Shown: piece after piece, positions 61,201 through 64,000 of the stretch
Layout of the letters: the number at the start of each line of letters is the position of its first letter
Position numbering within the stretch: the first letter of the stretch is position 1
Source: Lepidostoma basale
Taxonomy: Eukaryota; Arthropoda; Insecta; Trichoptera; Lepidostomatidae
Assembly (NCBI GenBank): GCA_022606425.2
Contig: JAHDVF020000126.1
Location: 481,501 to 545,500, forward strand
Direction of reading: 5' to 3'
DNA: 64,000 bases
The notes under the pieces: model-generated
What the model saw: the letters and a program-made list of their open reading frames with translations, nothing else
What the model was told of the DNA's origin: nothing
Database searches by the model: none
Position numbers and translations under genes: made by a program

Positions 61201-63677
61201 ATTTATATTTATAAAGCATGAGCTAATGTGAATTTCAAAAAATTAATTTAAATTACCTGTAGCCACTGCAAGAGCGAGACTCCTTAAGTTATCTTGAGTA
61301 GATTTAACTAGAACTAAGTGTCCGTCTACCCTTTCTTTCACATCAAATACTGGCAACAGTATCCCAGATACATTGACTACATAATTGTTATTAGTGCTAT
61401 ATTCATATTGCTGCTCGGATAATTCTTCACACTGGAAATTAGATCTGCATTCAATGCTCTTCAATGTGGAATACTTCAACAGGTTGTCTCTTGCTTCCTC
61501 TGCACTCCCGAGCACACTGGACTCCAGCTGGTGAAACCTCGCTTCTGATATTCCAGAAAGAACAGCAATACACTGGCATGTTAACCTAAAATAGAGAGTT
61601 TTATAAAGATAATGAAGATCAGGAAATATGAAGGATCATGTTACCGTTGAAGTTCGAATCAGAAATAAATAATAAAAACAAGTGAAAACAAATTTATAGA
61701 AAACATTAAAAACAATTAAGTGTTACAGATTGATTTATTGTTTCTTAAACAATGATGTAAAACTCCATATTAAATAATTAATACGAAAGGAAACATCTGT
61801 TTTCTAGAAGTTTTATTATATTTTATGTGAATGGCGCGTTTCTCCTGTCGGTTAAACATGCCATTCACATAAAATATAATAAAACTTCTAGAAAACAGAC
61901 ATTTTCATTCATATTAATTATGTTACAGATTGGTATGATTCATTATAAAAAATATATTCAATAATATGTAATAATTTTTAAAATACTGTCTCAGTTTTAA
62001 TTATCTTCATGGGCTTCAATGACCCATTGATTCTGACATTATCTGACCAATCCCTTCTCTTCAAATTTTCTCTCCACAAATAGGTAAAGAACTAACTAAC
62101 CATCACGCCGTCTCTCTGAAAAGGCGAACAGAAAGAATGGACCGCCACATCCTTCTTTCTCGACATACTTCTCTTGTTTCCTTAACATTCATAGGTTGTG
62201 AAAATACAAGCACGTCAATTTCTCAGATTCCTTTTGTGGCCAATATTTAATATTTGTTTGTGCCACATTTTCCTTGGTCTTCCTCTATATTTTGTTCCAT
62301 TTACATTATTTACATATACTTTATTTATTTCCATGTGTCCAAATCATTTAAATGGCCCTTTCATTATTTTACTCAGACCACTTTCATTCGCACTGCATTC
62401 ATTTCTTATATTTGCATTTGACACTATCATATACAAATTTATCACACATTCATTTGTCTAAGAATGTCTACTGAATGGAAGTAGCAAAAGGTGAAAAATA
62501 TATAAATAATTATCCAATAAAATTCCAATCATCTCACCATTTCACTTTGGGATCATTGTCTGTTATGAATTTATTGATGAAAATCGACCATTTCCACATA
62601 TGCCGGAATATTTCAGGACCAGCACTGAGAAAATTATAGCAACACTCCACAATCTCAATGTTCTCAACGCCTCCATCAATGGAAACATGCGGAAGTCTTC
62701 GCTTTTTAGTAACATGTTGAAACTCGTCCAAATATTCAAACGGGGAAGGATTGCTTTTAAAATATTGCAATGAAAATCTAAAACACATGAAAGACAACAG
62801 TTATAAAATTATCAGACTAAAACAACCTTAAAATTTTCAATTCAAATATATTTAATGTAAAATATCAAGGTTAAATTGAAACATCTAAAAGTTGTTTTTA
62901 AGAGGCATTTTACAGCAAAAGAATTAAATATGCTATGAATCCATAAATGAGAAGAAAACAATGTGTTTTATTAATATTTTTATGAATTCATCTCTATGGG
63001 TACCACACTTACAATCAAAAAGACTTTGAGAAAGTCCAATGGTGACAAGTAGGGAGGCATAACCCTTTGCTAGGCATGACTCCAATGCCACAACTGGGAG
63101 AGCAGACTAGTATCATTTATAATATTATTTATATAAATATTTTCAGGAACCAAAATTTAATAACAATAGAAATTTAACATAATGCAAAAATAAACAGAGC
63201 AATTTAAACTAAATAATGAAACCAATACATACTGCAGCACATCAGGATGGCTAATAATTAGTTTTCCCAAAATCAGACAACATTCCACATGACACAACTG
63301 ATCCTTGGTATTATCGACGACTTTTACCACGTTTCCTTGTTTTACTAAAGGGACAACGTGGCTCAACATTTGAAGAAGTATTTTGGGAAAACATTTTGCA
63401 ATGGTCAGGGTATAATCTCGGTGTAATAAAAAATCAGATAATTGATTTATCACAAGTTCGATGTTTTTGGGATCATCGGCCAAAGTGCCCTAAAACATAT
63501 TAAAATTCACCTATAATTATTTCACTGCTTATCAATAAATATAAAAATAGGAAATCGAAATTTAAAAAACTATACCTTTAATTCTTGACATGATTTGTAC
63601 AGCGAACTTTTAGAACCTATTTTGCCAAGAAGAATAGAGATTCCGTTGATAATGTATTCATGGCCCCTGTCATGCAT
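15892..63677 (-). CDS. MDN1: Midasin, dynein-like AAA+ ATPase of 60S ribosome biogenesis, complete, 39 exons
   Basis: Exons, high to low coordinate: 63677-63576, 63489-63233, 62777-62538, 61585-61257, 60376-60174, 59810-59647, 59563-55423, 55145-53405, 51374-49604, 48610-48372, 48283-48151, 48071-47315, 46168-45651, 44897-44721, 43269-42836, 40524-40370, 40210-39984, 39112-38832, 38587-38370, 37603-37436, 35905-35690, 34930-34713, 33480-33318, 32704-31536, 29306-29180, 29091-28959, 28452-28380, 28297-28072, 27119-27015, 26927-26751, 25538-25176, 23920-23725, 23557-23388, 22605-22483, 21633-21440, 20753-20539, 19291-19086, 17167-16814, 16083-15892. They sum to 16,875 nt, a multiple of three (5,624 residues). 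Midasin/Rea1 uses ATP hydrolysis to pull assembly factors of the Ytm1/WDR12 and Rsa4/NLE1 type off pre-60S particles; its MIDAS domain holds their UBL domains. All introns read GT-AG except one apparent GC-AG. The start ATG at 63677 has an in-frame TAA 18 bases upstream and A at -3. Confidence 0.95.
16100..16200. repeat. Left half of the ttgtttcttgaacgatg foldback family
   Basis: ttcttgaacgatgatgtaaa, actccatattaaata and tattttatggaaatgacatt match the left arm at 60810. The opposite arm is not found; an RTE copy follows directly at 16213. Confidence 0.6.
16213..16620 (-). mobile_element. RTE family A 3' end with (TTG)n tail
   Basis: The minus strand encodes GVRSRGRPRKTWHDQIDQIL and MTRCMNVKEAREGVCQD, ending in gttgttgttgttg. 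It lies between midasin exons 38 and 39. Confidence 0.78.
16621..16750 (+). mobile_element. RTE family A 3' tip, opposite orientation
   Basis: It reads tgtatgaatgttgaggaagc, then ctaccccttcggggagacgg and a gttagttagtt tail. It stands head to head with the copy at 16213-16620. Confidence 0.72.
17629..18867 (+). mobile_element. Degenerate mariner inside a foldback element
   Basis: TIRs begin ttaggttggggaaaaag at left and ttagattagggaaaaag (reverse strand) at right. The transposase begins near 17812 (MEVPKEEISHILHFYYPKGK) but is broken by frameshifts. The CDEKW region has TGG changed to TGA, and the second catalytic Asp is Ala (HQANARPHSS). The third Asp survives (APSDYHLF), 34 residues on. The element is dead. 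It belongs to a different mariner lineage from the one at 51623. Confidence 0.88.
18260..18799 (+). pseudogene. Mariner transposase C-terminal half, broken
   Basis: The longest surviving frame of the 17629 element encodes the catalytic half: VLLCVWWDWQGILYYELLP, then HQANARPHSS and SPDLAPSDYHLF. The Asp to Ala change removes one catalytic residue, and upstream frames are shifted relative to this one. Confidence 0.85.
20539..21633 (-). CDS. MDN1: Midasin exons 35-36: segment before the MIDAS domain
   Basis: Exons 21633-21440 and 20753-20539 encode about residues 5239-5374. The first ends TLGAERASDTSYHTQ. The second is unusually GC- and Ala-rich for this gene and ends LSERLRLVLEPTGLSRLAG, matching the conserved LILEPT motif that precedes the MIDAS domain. 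Confidence 0.9.
21085..21300. repeat. Second copy of the cgtacgtgatac repeat
   Basis: It reads tgtacattttaggtacatta, cgtacgtgatacggga, gaatggtacagtcaaagtg and gggcggttaaacagttaa, mirroring 866-1365. It sits in the midasin intron between exons 35 and 36. Confidence 0.6.
21790..22005. repeat. Foldback (palindromic) element
   Basis: Two arms of about 95 bases mirror each other: gattttgggtaacaacgtgt at left and acacgttgttacccaaaatc at right. The centre, near 21898, is ggtggtcatgaccacc. The right arm carries gatggagactgcaatgatc and aacgtcgttcgagaa, linking it to the element at 4325-5040. It lies in a midasin intron. Confidence 0.8.
22112..22280. repeat. Foldback element
   Basis: Left arm aagaactacttccacttttg with tctttatttcaacagcgagtgg, right arm ccagttgctgtcaaaataaa with caaaagtggaagtag. 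The arms are about 70 bases around a short unpaired centre. It is in the same midasin intron as the element at 21790. Confidence 0.78.
22483..29306 (-). CDS. MDN1: Midasin exons 25-34: Asp/Glu-rich region
   Basis: Exons 29306-29180, 29091-28959, 28452-28380, 28297-28072, 27119-27015, 26927-26751, 25538-25176, 23920-23725, 23557-23388 and 22605-22483 encode about residues 4675-5238. Composition is dominated by D, E, K and Q. Anchors that fix the order are GEGEKDVSERIENQ, LDQQLWGSDDEDED, IDPYHGKQKPLPEPEPMDLP, DLYQHIKKAKETDIQ and EDDILMDTTEDLQ. In midasin this flexible acidic arm connects linker and MIDAS domain. Because the sequence is low in complexity, exon ends rest on splice sites and phase more than on homology. 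The intron at 23724-23558 appears to use a GC donor. Confidence 0.86.
24270..24645 (-). mobile_element. RTE family A 3' fragment
   Basis: The minus strand carries degraded LRKREKYVRKEQCDSPSLLP-type frames and the gttacttac tail; it matches 27462-27950. It is in the intron between midasin exons 31 and 32. Confidence 0.7.
24955..25150 (+). mobile_element. RTE-like 3' fragment
   Basis: It encodes STPKRWTDDIIPIQGRRWM, then RKWRMFQEAYIQQW, followed by gatagctagtaagaagaaga. It ends about 25 bases before midasin exon 31. Confidence 0.75.
26215..26505. repeat. 280-bp dispersed repeat, copy 2
   Basis: It carries the same modules as 10900-11180 in the same order and orientation. Sequence before it (tggattttacccattgcgga) also matches the lead-in of copy 3. 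It is in the intron between midasin exons 30 and 31. Confidence 0.78.
27320..27445 (+). mobile_element. Jockey-like 3' UTR fragment
   Basis: It contains tgtcttcctaatgtcgaacc and gaaaataaactgatttca, the 3' UTR seen after the jockey ORF at 12254. It is 5'-truncated and lies in an acidic-region intron of midasin. Confidence 0.75.
27462..27950 (-). mobile_element. RTE family A 3' end, best-preserved copy
   Basis: An open frame of 125 codons reads MCGKSVYDRVTNASIRSECG, then LRWFGHMERMSEDRMVKKVY, ARNRGRPRKTWHDQINQI and WRSILSAYPSGETA. It is the reference for this family here and ends in a (TTAG)n tail. It lies between midasin exons 28 and 29. Confidence 0.82.
27945..28035. repeat. Short tandem duplication
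   Basis: A unit containing ttataattataacaaacaat and ttatgttta occurs twice in a row, in the intron just downstream of midasin exon 28. Confidence 0.75.
28500..28958 (+). other. Unassigned ORF in the intron between midasin exons 26 and 27
   Basis: A 130-codon ORF (28563-28955) starts MPWHHLSEHDVRFAFMRTIE and is antisense to midasin. It has no motif I recognise and runs to the donor of exon 26. It may be a decayed transposon or chance. Confidence 0.2.
29448..29698. repeat. MITE with tcgcacc ends, copy 2
   Basis: The left end is tcgcaccttcggtaagacat, the right end mirrors it (gtcttaccgaaggtgcga), and TA flanks both sides. The interior is the reverse complement of copy 1. It lies in the intron between midasin exons 24 and 25. 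Confidence 0.85.
29830..30165 (+). mobile_element. Degraded RTE family A copy
   Basis: It keeps acatgaccaaattaatag, cgcgtatcac-like and ccatcctctctgcctac modules and a gttagttat end, with no usable frame. A piece in the opposite orientation follows at 30190-30420. Confidence 0.55.
30190..30420 (-). mobile_element. Degraded RTE family A copy
   Basis: The plus strand shows cagtgatcctttcataattt, ttgttcat, acatctaaggaatctcat and ccagtttcatgctttg, the 5' side modules of family A in reverse. Confidence 0.55.
30478..31423 (+). mobile_element. Internally deleted mariner
   Basis: Left TIR begins cgaggcctgttcaaaagaaa; the right end mirrors it (cttttgaacaaacctcg). TA flanks both ends at 30476-30477 and 31424-31425. 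The body is 946 bp. It keeps a helix-turn-helix part (ENRRITIREVAEDVGTSIGS) and the C-terminal part (PPYSPDLAPCDFFLFLKLK through the KKRWHKCI motif). The middle with two catalytic Asp residues is deleted. It lies in the intron between midasin exons 24 and 25. Confidence 0.88.
31536..32704 (-). CDS. MDN1: Midasin exon 24: linker end before acidic region
   Basis: A 1,169-nt exon encodes about residues 4285-4674. It is mostly predicted helix, with a short acidic insert (EQSEEDNEEDQL). It ends FFITQQVAMHRVSSKMLSVL then an FIELSAKG motif, which matches the conserved end of the midasin linker. Confidence 0.92.
32820..33240 (-). mobile_element. RTE family A copy
   Basis: The plus strand shows gcatgcacgtcgatttatcc, attctttctatctctccaaa and aattccattctttacgtcca, the mirrored body of family A. 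It lies between midasin exons 23 and 24. Confidence 0.7.
33318..40524 (-). CDS. MDN1: Midasin exons 16-23: distal linker
   Basis: Eight exons (40524-40370, 40210-39984, 39112-38832, 38587-38370, 37603-37436, 35905-35690, 34930-34713, 33480-33318) encode about residues 3736-4284. Conserved landmarks are RIVEFPLSSPVARFLTGLE, FTFHCHVILM, VMCILWNLHKYYSQF, LRDFVKICSWE, LADLFRTLTKMGVSYRTGL and CEAYFQRCVSRMGALTAAL. These sit in the same order as in vertebrate midasin, which fixes the small exons. Introns here are 0.1-2.3 kb and rich in SINE and RTE pieces. Confidence 0.9.
33955..34690 (-). mobile_element. Non-LTR retrotransposon reverse-transcriptase C-terminal fragment
   Basis: The minus strand encodes FTYLGIEIGSYSDLYDEVRA, KVKIYKACVRPIMD, then RMENTRIAKIVKDENP and LPGRPPKRWRNDW. 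Frames are shifted. It ends with taataataat near the donor of midasin exon 22. Confidence 0.8.
35090..35480 (+). mobile_element. RTE family A copy, sense orientation
   Basis: It reads tggcaaaagaagtatgaaag, tgagatggtgtggacatatg, ggaagaccaaggaaagcatt and gatgtatgaatgtagaggaa. Frames are broken. It is between midasin exons 21 and 22. Confidence 0.72.
36033..36295. repeat. Near-perfect palindromic MITE with tcgcacc-type ends
   Basis: Two arms of about 125 bases, from tcacaccatgagtgtaaaac at left to gttttacactcacggtgcga at right, meet at gtttatagtaatatacctat. TA flanks the ends. The terminal heptamer (tcacacc/tcgcacc) matches the MITEs at 5066 and 29448, though the interior differs. It lies between midasin exons 20 and 21. 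Confidence 0.85.
37240..37370 (-). repeat. tRNA-derived SINE, copy 3, truncated
   Basis: Read on the minus strand, box B (ggttcgattcc, 37319-37309) and the start of the shared body with accaaagacagtgtg on the plus strand are present; the 3' body is missing. It is in the intron between midasin exons 20 and 21. Confidence 0.78.
37905..38065 (+). mobile_element. Jockey-like 3' UTR fragment
   Basis: The same 3' UTR (gtcttcctaatgtcgaacca, then gttaataaactgatttgatt) is found without coding sequence. It lies in the intron between midasin exons 19 and 20. Confidence 0.75.
38190..38290 (+). repeat. Single arm of the same foldback family
   Basis: The stretch reads ccctgatgaaacttgggtac, then caagcaaaactagtt and acaaagtgttatttt, as in the arms at 18868 and 52925. 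I found no opposite arm close by. Confidence 0.6.
39222..39445 (-). mobile_element. RTE family A 3' fragment with (TTG)n tail
   Basis: The plus strand starts aacaaacaacaacaatcatc, then cgccgcttcctcgaagaggt. It lies between midasin exons 17 and 18 beside a SINE. Confidence 0.72.
39535..39785 (-). repeat. tRNA-derived SINE, copy 4
   Basis: Minus-strand box B has one change (ggtttgattcc, 39735-39725). The body including the gtgaattc site, gataggtagctaatctatcg and the tail region matches copy 2. It is in the intron between midasin exons 17 and 18. Confidence 0.82.
40580..41060 (+). mobile_element. Non-LTR reverse-transcriptase palm fragment
   Basis: The ORF encodes LSPLLFNLYSN-type sequence, then NNIRYADDTVILADSI (intact YADD), LGLKINIKKTKWMTFG and FKYLGSIITK. 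It is a 5'- and 3'-truncated piece of an RTE/endonuclease-reverse-transcriptase type element, between midasin exons 15 and 16. Confidence 0.82.
41150..41465 (-). mobile_element. RTE family A 3' fragment with (TTG)n tail
   Basis: The plus strand reads acaacaacaacaacaaacca, then tcacgccgtttctccgcagg. It is nearly the same sequence as 46218-46540, pointing to recent spread of this subfamily. Confidence 0.78.
41523..41885. mobile_element. Two abutting RTE family A tips in opposite orientations
   Basis: A minus-sense tip at 41523-41600 (actaactaactatgcattac) is followed by a plus-sense piece at 41640-41885 (gaggaagaccgaggaaaata, gtccattctctctgccaac). Confidence 0.65.
41985..42390 (-). mobile_element. 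Jockey-like reverse transcriptase, C-terminal fragment
   Basis: The minus strand encodes LEMVQKKFLRALYMREYG, then YPWLYPTAFLLGMLG and, after a frameshift, YLRQRRHQLF and SRRTNLPLVMPVGGAI. It aligns with the ORF at 12254. Confidence 0.83.
42480..42800. repeat. 280-bp dispersed repeat, copy 3
   Basis: It has the same module order with small deletions (atggcgctagtgtaca, aagtgatcgcttaaccc). It ends about 35 bases from midasin exon 15. Confidence 0.75.
42836..44897 (-). CDS. MDN1: Midasin exons 14-15: linker
   Basis: Exons 44897-44721 and 43269-42836 encode about residues 3533-3735. The first holds the predicted coiled segment TWQTQQRAIDKKKQEQDLLY. The second has FPSYSDLDFGDFKAALLEQ, equivalent to the acidic FP..DF patch of vertebrate midasin, and ends near FLG. 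Jockey reverse-transcriptase fragments lie on both sides of exon 15. Confidence 0.87.
43380..44060 (-). mobile_element. Jockey-like reverse transcriptase, palm fragment
   Basis: The minus strand encodes SGVPQGSNLGPLLFTIFIND and FSRFLLFADGL, where the catalytic YADD is changed to FADG. After a shift come MQFNVSKCVMLSF and YNALVRSRLESGSVIL. It stops just where the fragment at 42390 would continue, and midasin exon 15 lies between the two. Confidence 0.83.
44480..44690 (-). mobile_element. RTE-like 3' fragment
   Basis: On the minus strand it matches the end of the element at 48677; the plus strand shows cttctttcgcctagccattt as its mirrored tail and gaggccgacctggtcccc-like sequence. It is between midasin exons 14 and 15. 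Confidence 0.78.
44955..45050. repeat. Left half of the ttgtttcttgaac foldback family
   Basis: tattgtttcttgaacaatga, tgtaaaactccatatta and tattttatgggaatta match the left arm of the family; the right arm is missing. Confidence 0.6.
45116..45444. repeat. hAT-like MITE
   Basis: The ends read cagtggttcccaaac and, mirrored, ttgggaaccactg, a form typical of non-autonomous hAT elements. The interior has repeats of gaccccctg. The 8-bp flanks do not match, so no clear target duplication remains. It lies between midasin exons 13 and 14. Confidence 0.7.
45651..48610 (-). CDS. MDN1: Midasin exons 10-13: linker
   Basis: Exons 48610-48372, 48283-48151, 48071-47315 and 46168-45651 encode about residues 2984-3532. 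The 133-nt exon DVPQNYSLAPSSLTGWQGRS was found from phase and the WQGRSKQLETLHSLLWRNM match. YIKEDVQNVENLLDL and the CHPHC region fit the middle of the midasin linker. Conservation is low, so a very small exon missed or misplaced by a few codons is possible, but the phases all agree. Confidence 0.86.
46218..46740 (-). mobile_element. RTE family A 3' end with (TTG)n tail
   Basis: The minus strand encodes GTGRRRMRAINAVEMRSLTR, MCGRTIYNRISN, LRWFGHMERMDGEIMVKKVY and SRKNGMTKLIKF after a frameshift. The tail is caacaacaacaac on the plus strand. It lies between midasin exons 12 and 13. Confidence 0.8.
46776..47051 (+). mobile_element. 5' fragment of the same mariner family
   Basis: The sequence matches the left 280 bases of the element at 51623, including the left TIR and the start of the transposase (MENLKYRVIYEYEFHRGTSA). 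It stops abruptly after the codons for RRIND. No right TIR is nearby. It lies in the intron between midasin exons 12 and 13. Confidence 0.88.
48677..49412 (+). mobile_element. RTE-like retrotransposon 3' part with 16-bp target duplication
   Basis: Broken frames encode VDHFRYLGSIITNDGTIENG, KMYRTAVRPAML, LRWYGHMSRRDNEYIVHKT and GRRGPGRPPATW, typical of an RTE reverse-transcriptase C-terminus. The 16 bases atttctgtattataag occur on both sides (48661-48676 and 49413-49428). It lies in the intron between midasin exons 9 and 10. Confidence 0.85.
49429..49600 (+). mobile_element. Second RTE-like 3' fragment
   Basis: It encodes a tail of the type WKDMARDRSHWRTVVEVAKS with HNKM, following GRPRK-like sequence. 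The element at 48677 seems to have inserted into or just before it. It abuts the exon 9 donor at 49604. Confidence 0.65.
49604..51374 (-). CDS. MDN1: Midasin exon 9: beginning of linker
   Basis: A 1,771-nt exon encodes about residues 2393-2983. It is helical with few conserved motifs; DVRFMPEVKKC, KYLGQPTPFPNENVYNSC and VQLWPIREYL align with linker landmarks of other midasins. The donor is gttagt. The open frame continues to 49162, but that extension is antisense to an RTE fragment and is not exon. Confidence 0.9.
51623..52909 (+). mobile_element. Full-length mariner element with TIRs and TA duplication
   Basis: Terminal inverted repeats start ttaggtccttacatatgaaa on the left and are mirrored on the right (ending catatgtaaggacctaa). 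TA dinucleotides flank both ends (51621-51622 and 52910-52911). Length is 1,287 bp, canonical for mariner. It sits between the arms of a foldback element. Confidence 0.93.
51812..52831 (+). CDS. Mariner transposase, near-intact, cecropia-like
   Basis: The ORF starts MENLKYHVIYEYEFHRGTSA and runs 339 residues to TAA, the usual mariner length. The catalytic triad is present: TCDEK, LHDNARPHTA and LAPTDYYFF, with exactly 34 residues between the second and third Asp (D,D34D). An N-terminal helix-turn-helix region and WVPHEL are also seen. Two substitutions hit normally fixed positions: CDEKW reads CDEKG, and YSPDLAP reads YSPYLAP. Resemblance to the Hsmar1/SETMAR transposase suggests the cecropia subfamily. 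It lies in the intron between midasin exons 8 and 9, in opposite orientation. Confidence 0.9.
   Translation: MENLKYHVIYEYEFHRGTSAAETARRINDVYGDGAAKENTVRFWFQRFRSGNFDLQNKPRGRPETKVDNEELKAIVEADPSQTTSELAAGCGVSDKTVLIHLKQIGKVKKLERWVPHELSEANQQTRVDCCVALLNRHNNEGILNRIITCDEKGILYDNRKRSSQWLNPAEPAKPCPKRKLTPKKLLVSVWWTSAGVVHYSFLKSGQTITADVYCQQLQTMMEKLAAKQPRLVNRSRPLLLHDNARPHTAQQTATKLEELQLECLRHPPYSPYLAPTDYYFFRNLDNFLQGKKFNSDGAVQTDFKDFIDSRPNGFFSKGIDELPMRWQKCIDSNGTYFD
53043..53322. repeat. Long near-perfect palindrome beside midasin exon 8
   Basis: Left arm gaatcgtgtttttcagaagt, agcacacatc and ctcaactttacag is mirrored by right arm ctgtaaagttgag, gatgtgtgct and cttctgaaaaacacgattc. The arms are about 120 bases with few mismatches. 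The end lies about 83 bases from the exon 8 donor, in the intron. Confidence 0.82.
53405..55145 (-). CDS. MDN1: Midasin exon 8: rest of AAA5 and AAA6
   Basis: The exon encodes about residues 1813-2392, starting DISDLFGADLPTPEG. AAA5 has Walker B VLDELNL-type sequence (ILLDELNLAPQ) and NRFTQ. AAA6 begins ILVGPTSTGKN, where Asn at 54273-54275 replaces the usual Thr/Ser after the Walker A lysine. AAA6 Walker B reads LLVDNVNL, with Asn instead of Glu; vertebrate midasins share that Asn. AAA6 is therefore probably not an active ATPase. The open frame runs on past the gtaggt donor to 53313 without homology, so I end the exon at 53405. Confidence 0.94.
55423..59563 (-). CDS. MDN1: Midasin exon 7: AAA2, AAA3, AAA4 and start of AAA5
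   Basis: One 4,141-nt exon encodes about 1,380 residues (433-1812). Four Walker A motifs are visible: GETGTGKT (AAA2, near residue 668), GDTSVGKT (AAA3, near 1094), GETGCGKT (AAA4, near 1407) and GSPGVGKT (AAA5, near 1783). Walker B motifs LLDEINL, ILDELNL and LADEISL follow the first three. Arginine-finger type segments with NRFTE or NRFVE occur in each. This is the best-conserved part of the protein. The exon ends ...LSDQT before gttagt; the rest of AAA5 is in exon 8. Confidence 0.96.
59647..60376 (-). CDS. MDN1: Midasin exons 5-6: AAA1 module
   Basis: Exon 60376-60174 carries Walker A GPVGSGKT and the sensor-like stretch LGDQTDSRTLLGTYRCTDVP. Exon 59810-59647 carries the Walker B-like LLLEDID and ends in FVTQR. 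Together they cover about residues 310-432. The glutamate of Walker B precedes the first Asp here (EDID), as in other midasin AAA1 modules. Confidence 0.93.
60435..60800 (-). mobile_element. RTE family A copy
   Basis: The plus strand shows aactacccatcacgctgttt, gagaggatggactgccatac and tgcacgctcgtcaatttttc. It lies between midasin exons 4 and 5. Confidence 0.7.
60810..61045. repeat. Foldback element, family with ttgtttcttgaacgatg lead
   Basis: It begins attgtttcttgaacgatgat, gtaaaactccatatta. The inner arms are tatgggaatgacatgtttcg and tcaacatgtggaaggatgaaaac around ggcattatcaaatgataatgcc. Relatives are at 61735-61925, 16100-16200 and 44960-45050. Confidence 0.72.
61257..63677 (-). CDS. MDN1: Midasin exons 1-4: N-terminal domain
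   Basis: Exons 63677-63576, 63489-63233, 62777-62538 and 61585-61257 encode about residues 1-309. They begin MHDRGHEYIINGISILLGK. Recognisable stretches are LIISHPDVLQFSLQYFKS, a MWKWSI motif and LAVATG just before AAA1. Spacing from the start to these motifs matches other midasins, which supports the chosen ATG. The part is helical and lacks catalytic motifs. Its divergence from vertebrate midasin is much higher than in the AAA modules. Confidence 0.88.
61735..61925. repeat. Foldback element, same family as 60810
   Basis: It starts tattgtttcttaaacaatga; arms ctgttttctagaagttttat and ataaaacttctagaaaacag meet near the centre gtcggttaaac. It is between midasin exons 3 and 4. Confidence 0.75.
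62090..62465 (-). mobile_element. RTE family A copy
   Basis: The plus strand shows agaactaactaaccatcacg, ccgtctctctgaaaaggc and gcacgtcaatttctcagatt. It lies between midasin exons 3 and 4 and carries the (TTAG)n-type tail. Confidence 0.72.
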
Positions 63678-64000
63678 TTTACAATAAAATATTTATCACA
63701 TGGGGAAAATAATAAAACCAACACTTCAATTTCAAAATTTCCGACAACCACATGGGAAACCATCGACAATATAAACATGTGCCAAATAAAATGTCAAACT
63801 CATCTTCTTCTTCTGTTTTCTTCGGTTTTATAGTAAGATCAAAGCAATGCCGCGCCGCGCCGTCTCGAAATAACTGTTTACCATTTAAATACTTTCTAGA
63901 CGGCATTATATATTTGGGGGATGTGGTGAAAGTTAAAAGCAGTGGAAGTTTCAGCGTTTATTGCAGATCACAAGTAATCATACGTTAACCGTATTATGTA
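63678..64000. other. Upstream region of midasin
   Basis: About 320 bases hold the unassigned minus-strand ORF and nothing else I can name. The promoter of midasin should lie here or beyond the window edge; no TATA-type element stands out. Confidence 0.3.
63679..63906 (-). other. Unassigned ORF just upstream of midasin
   Basis: A 75-codon ORF begins with ATG at 63906 (MPSRKYLNGKQLF), has a charged middle (KPKKTEEEDEFDILFG) and stops 2 bases before the midasin ATG, in another frame. I do not recognise it. It could be 5' UTR, a small upstream ORF, or an alternative first exon of midasin: minus-strand sequence at the start of exon 1 contains a possible acceptor (gacag before GGCCATGAA). Confidence 0.25.

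Overview
The window is eukaryotic and AT-rich, with spliced genes and many decayed transposable elements. It looks like an insect, probably a moth or butterfly. That guess rests on the mix of cecropia-type and other mariners, jockey-like and RTE-like non-LTR retrotransposon fragments, tRNA-derived SINEs and foldback MITEs set among short GC-richer exons. The order is an inference; the insect-like element mix is what I see.

Two protein-coding genes are supported, arranged tail to tail. On the plus strand, 1824-10243 holds the last four exons of a Phafin/PLEKHF gene (Drosophila rush hour type). It covers the end of the PH domain, a FYVE zinc finger and an acidic tail; the first exons lie left of the window. 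On the minus strand, 63677 down to 15892 holds a complete midasin gene (MDN1; yeast Rea1), the giant AAA+ motor of 60S ribosome maturation. I joined 39 exons by splice signals and reading phase. The coding sequence closes at 16,875 nt (5,624 residues), close to the family's usual size of about 5,600. In order it encodes an N-terminal domain, six AAA+ modules, a long helical linker, an Asp/Glu-rich stretch and a C-terminal MIDAS (VWA) domain.

Layout: 1-10243 Phafin exons with introns full of repeats (30-bp minisatellite, SINEs, MITEs, RTE fragments). 10244-15891 is intergenic, with a jockey 3' end and a foldback element. 15892-21633 holds the midasin MIDAS and adjoining exons, with a dead mariner inside a foldback element. 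22483-29306 holds the acidic exons. 31536-51374 holds the linker exons, heavily invaded by RTE and jockey pieces. 53405-60376 holds the AAA+ core, with one near-intact mariner (51623-52909) just downstream of it in the direction of transcription. 61257-63677 holds the N-terminal exons. 63678-64000 is upstream sequence with one unassigned ORF.

The two genes have unrelated jobs: Phafin acts on PI3P-positive endosomes and midasin in nucleolar/nuclear pre-60S remodelling. I found no RNA gene, CRISPR array or obviously new multi-gene system. The least ordinary signals are three insertions of other elements in the loops of foldback elements, a degenerate Walker A in midasin AAA6, one apparent GC-AG intron, and two halves of a jockey reverse transcriptase on either side of a midasin exon.
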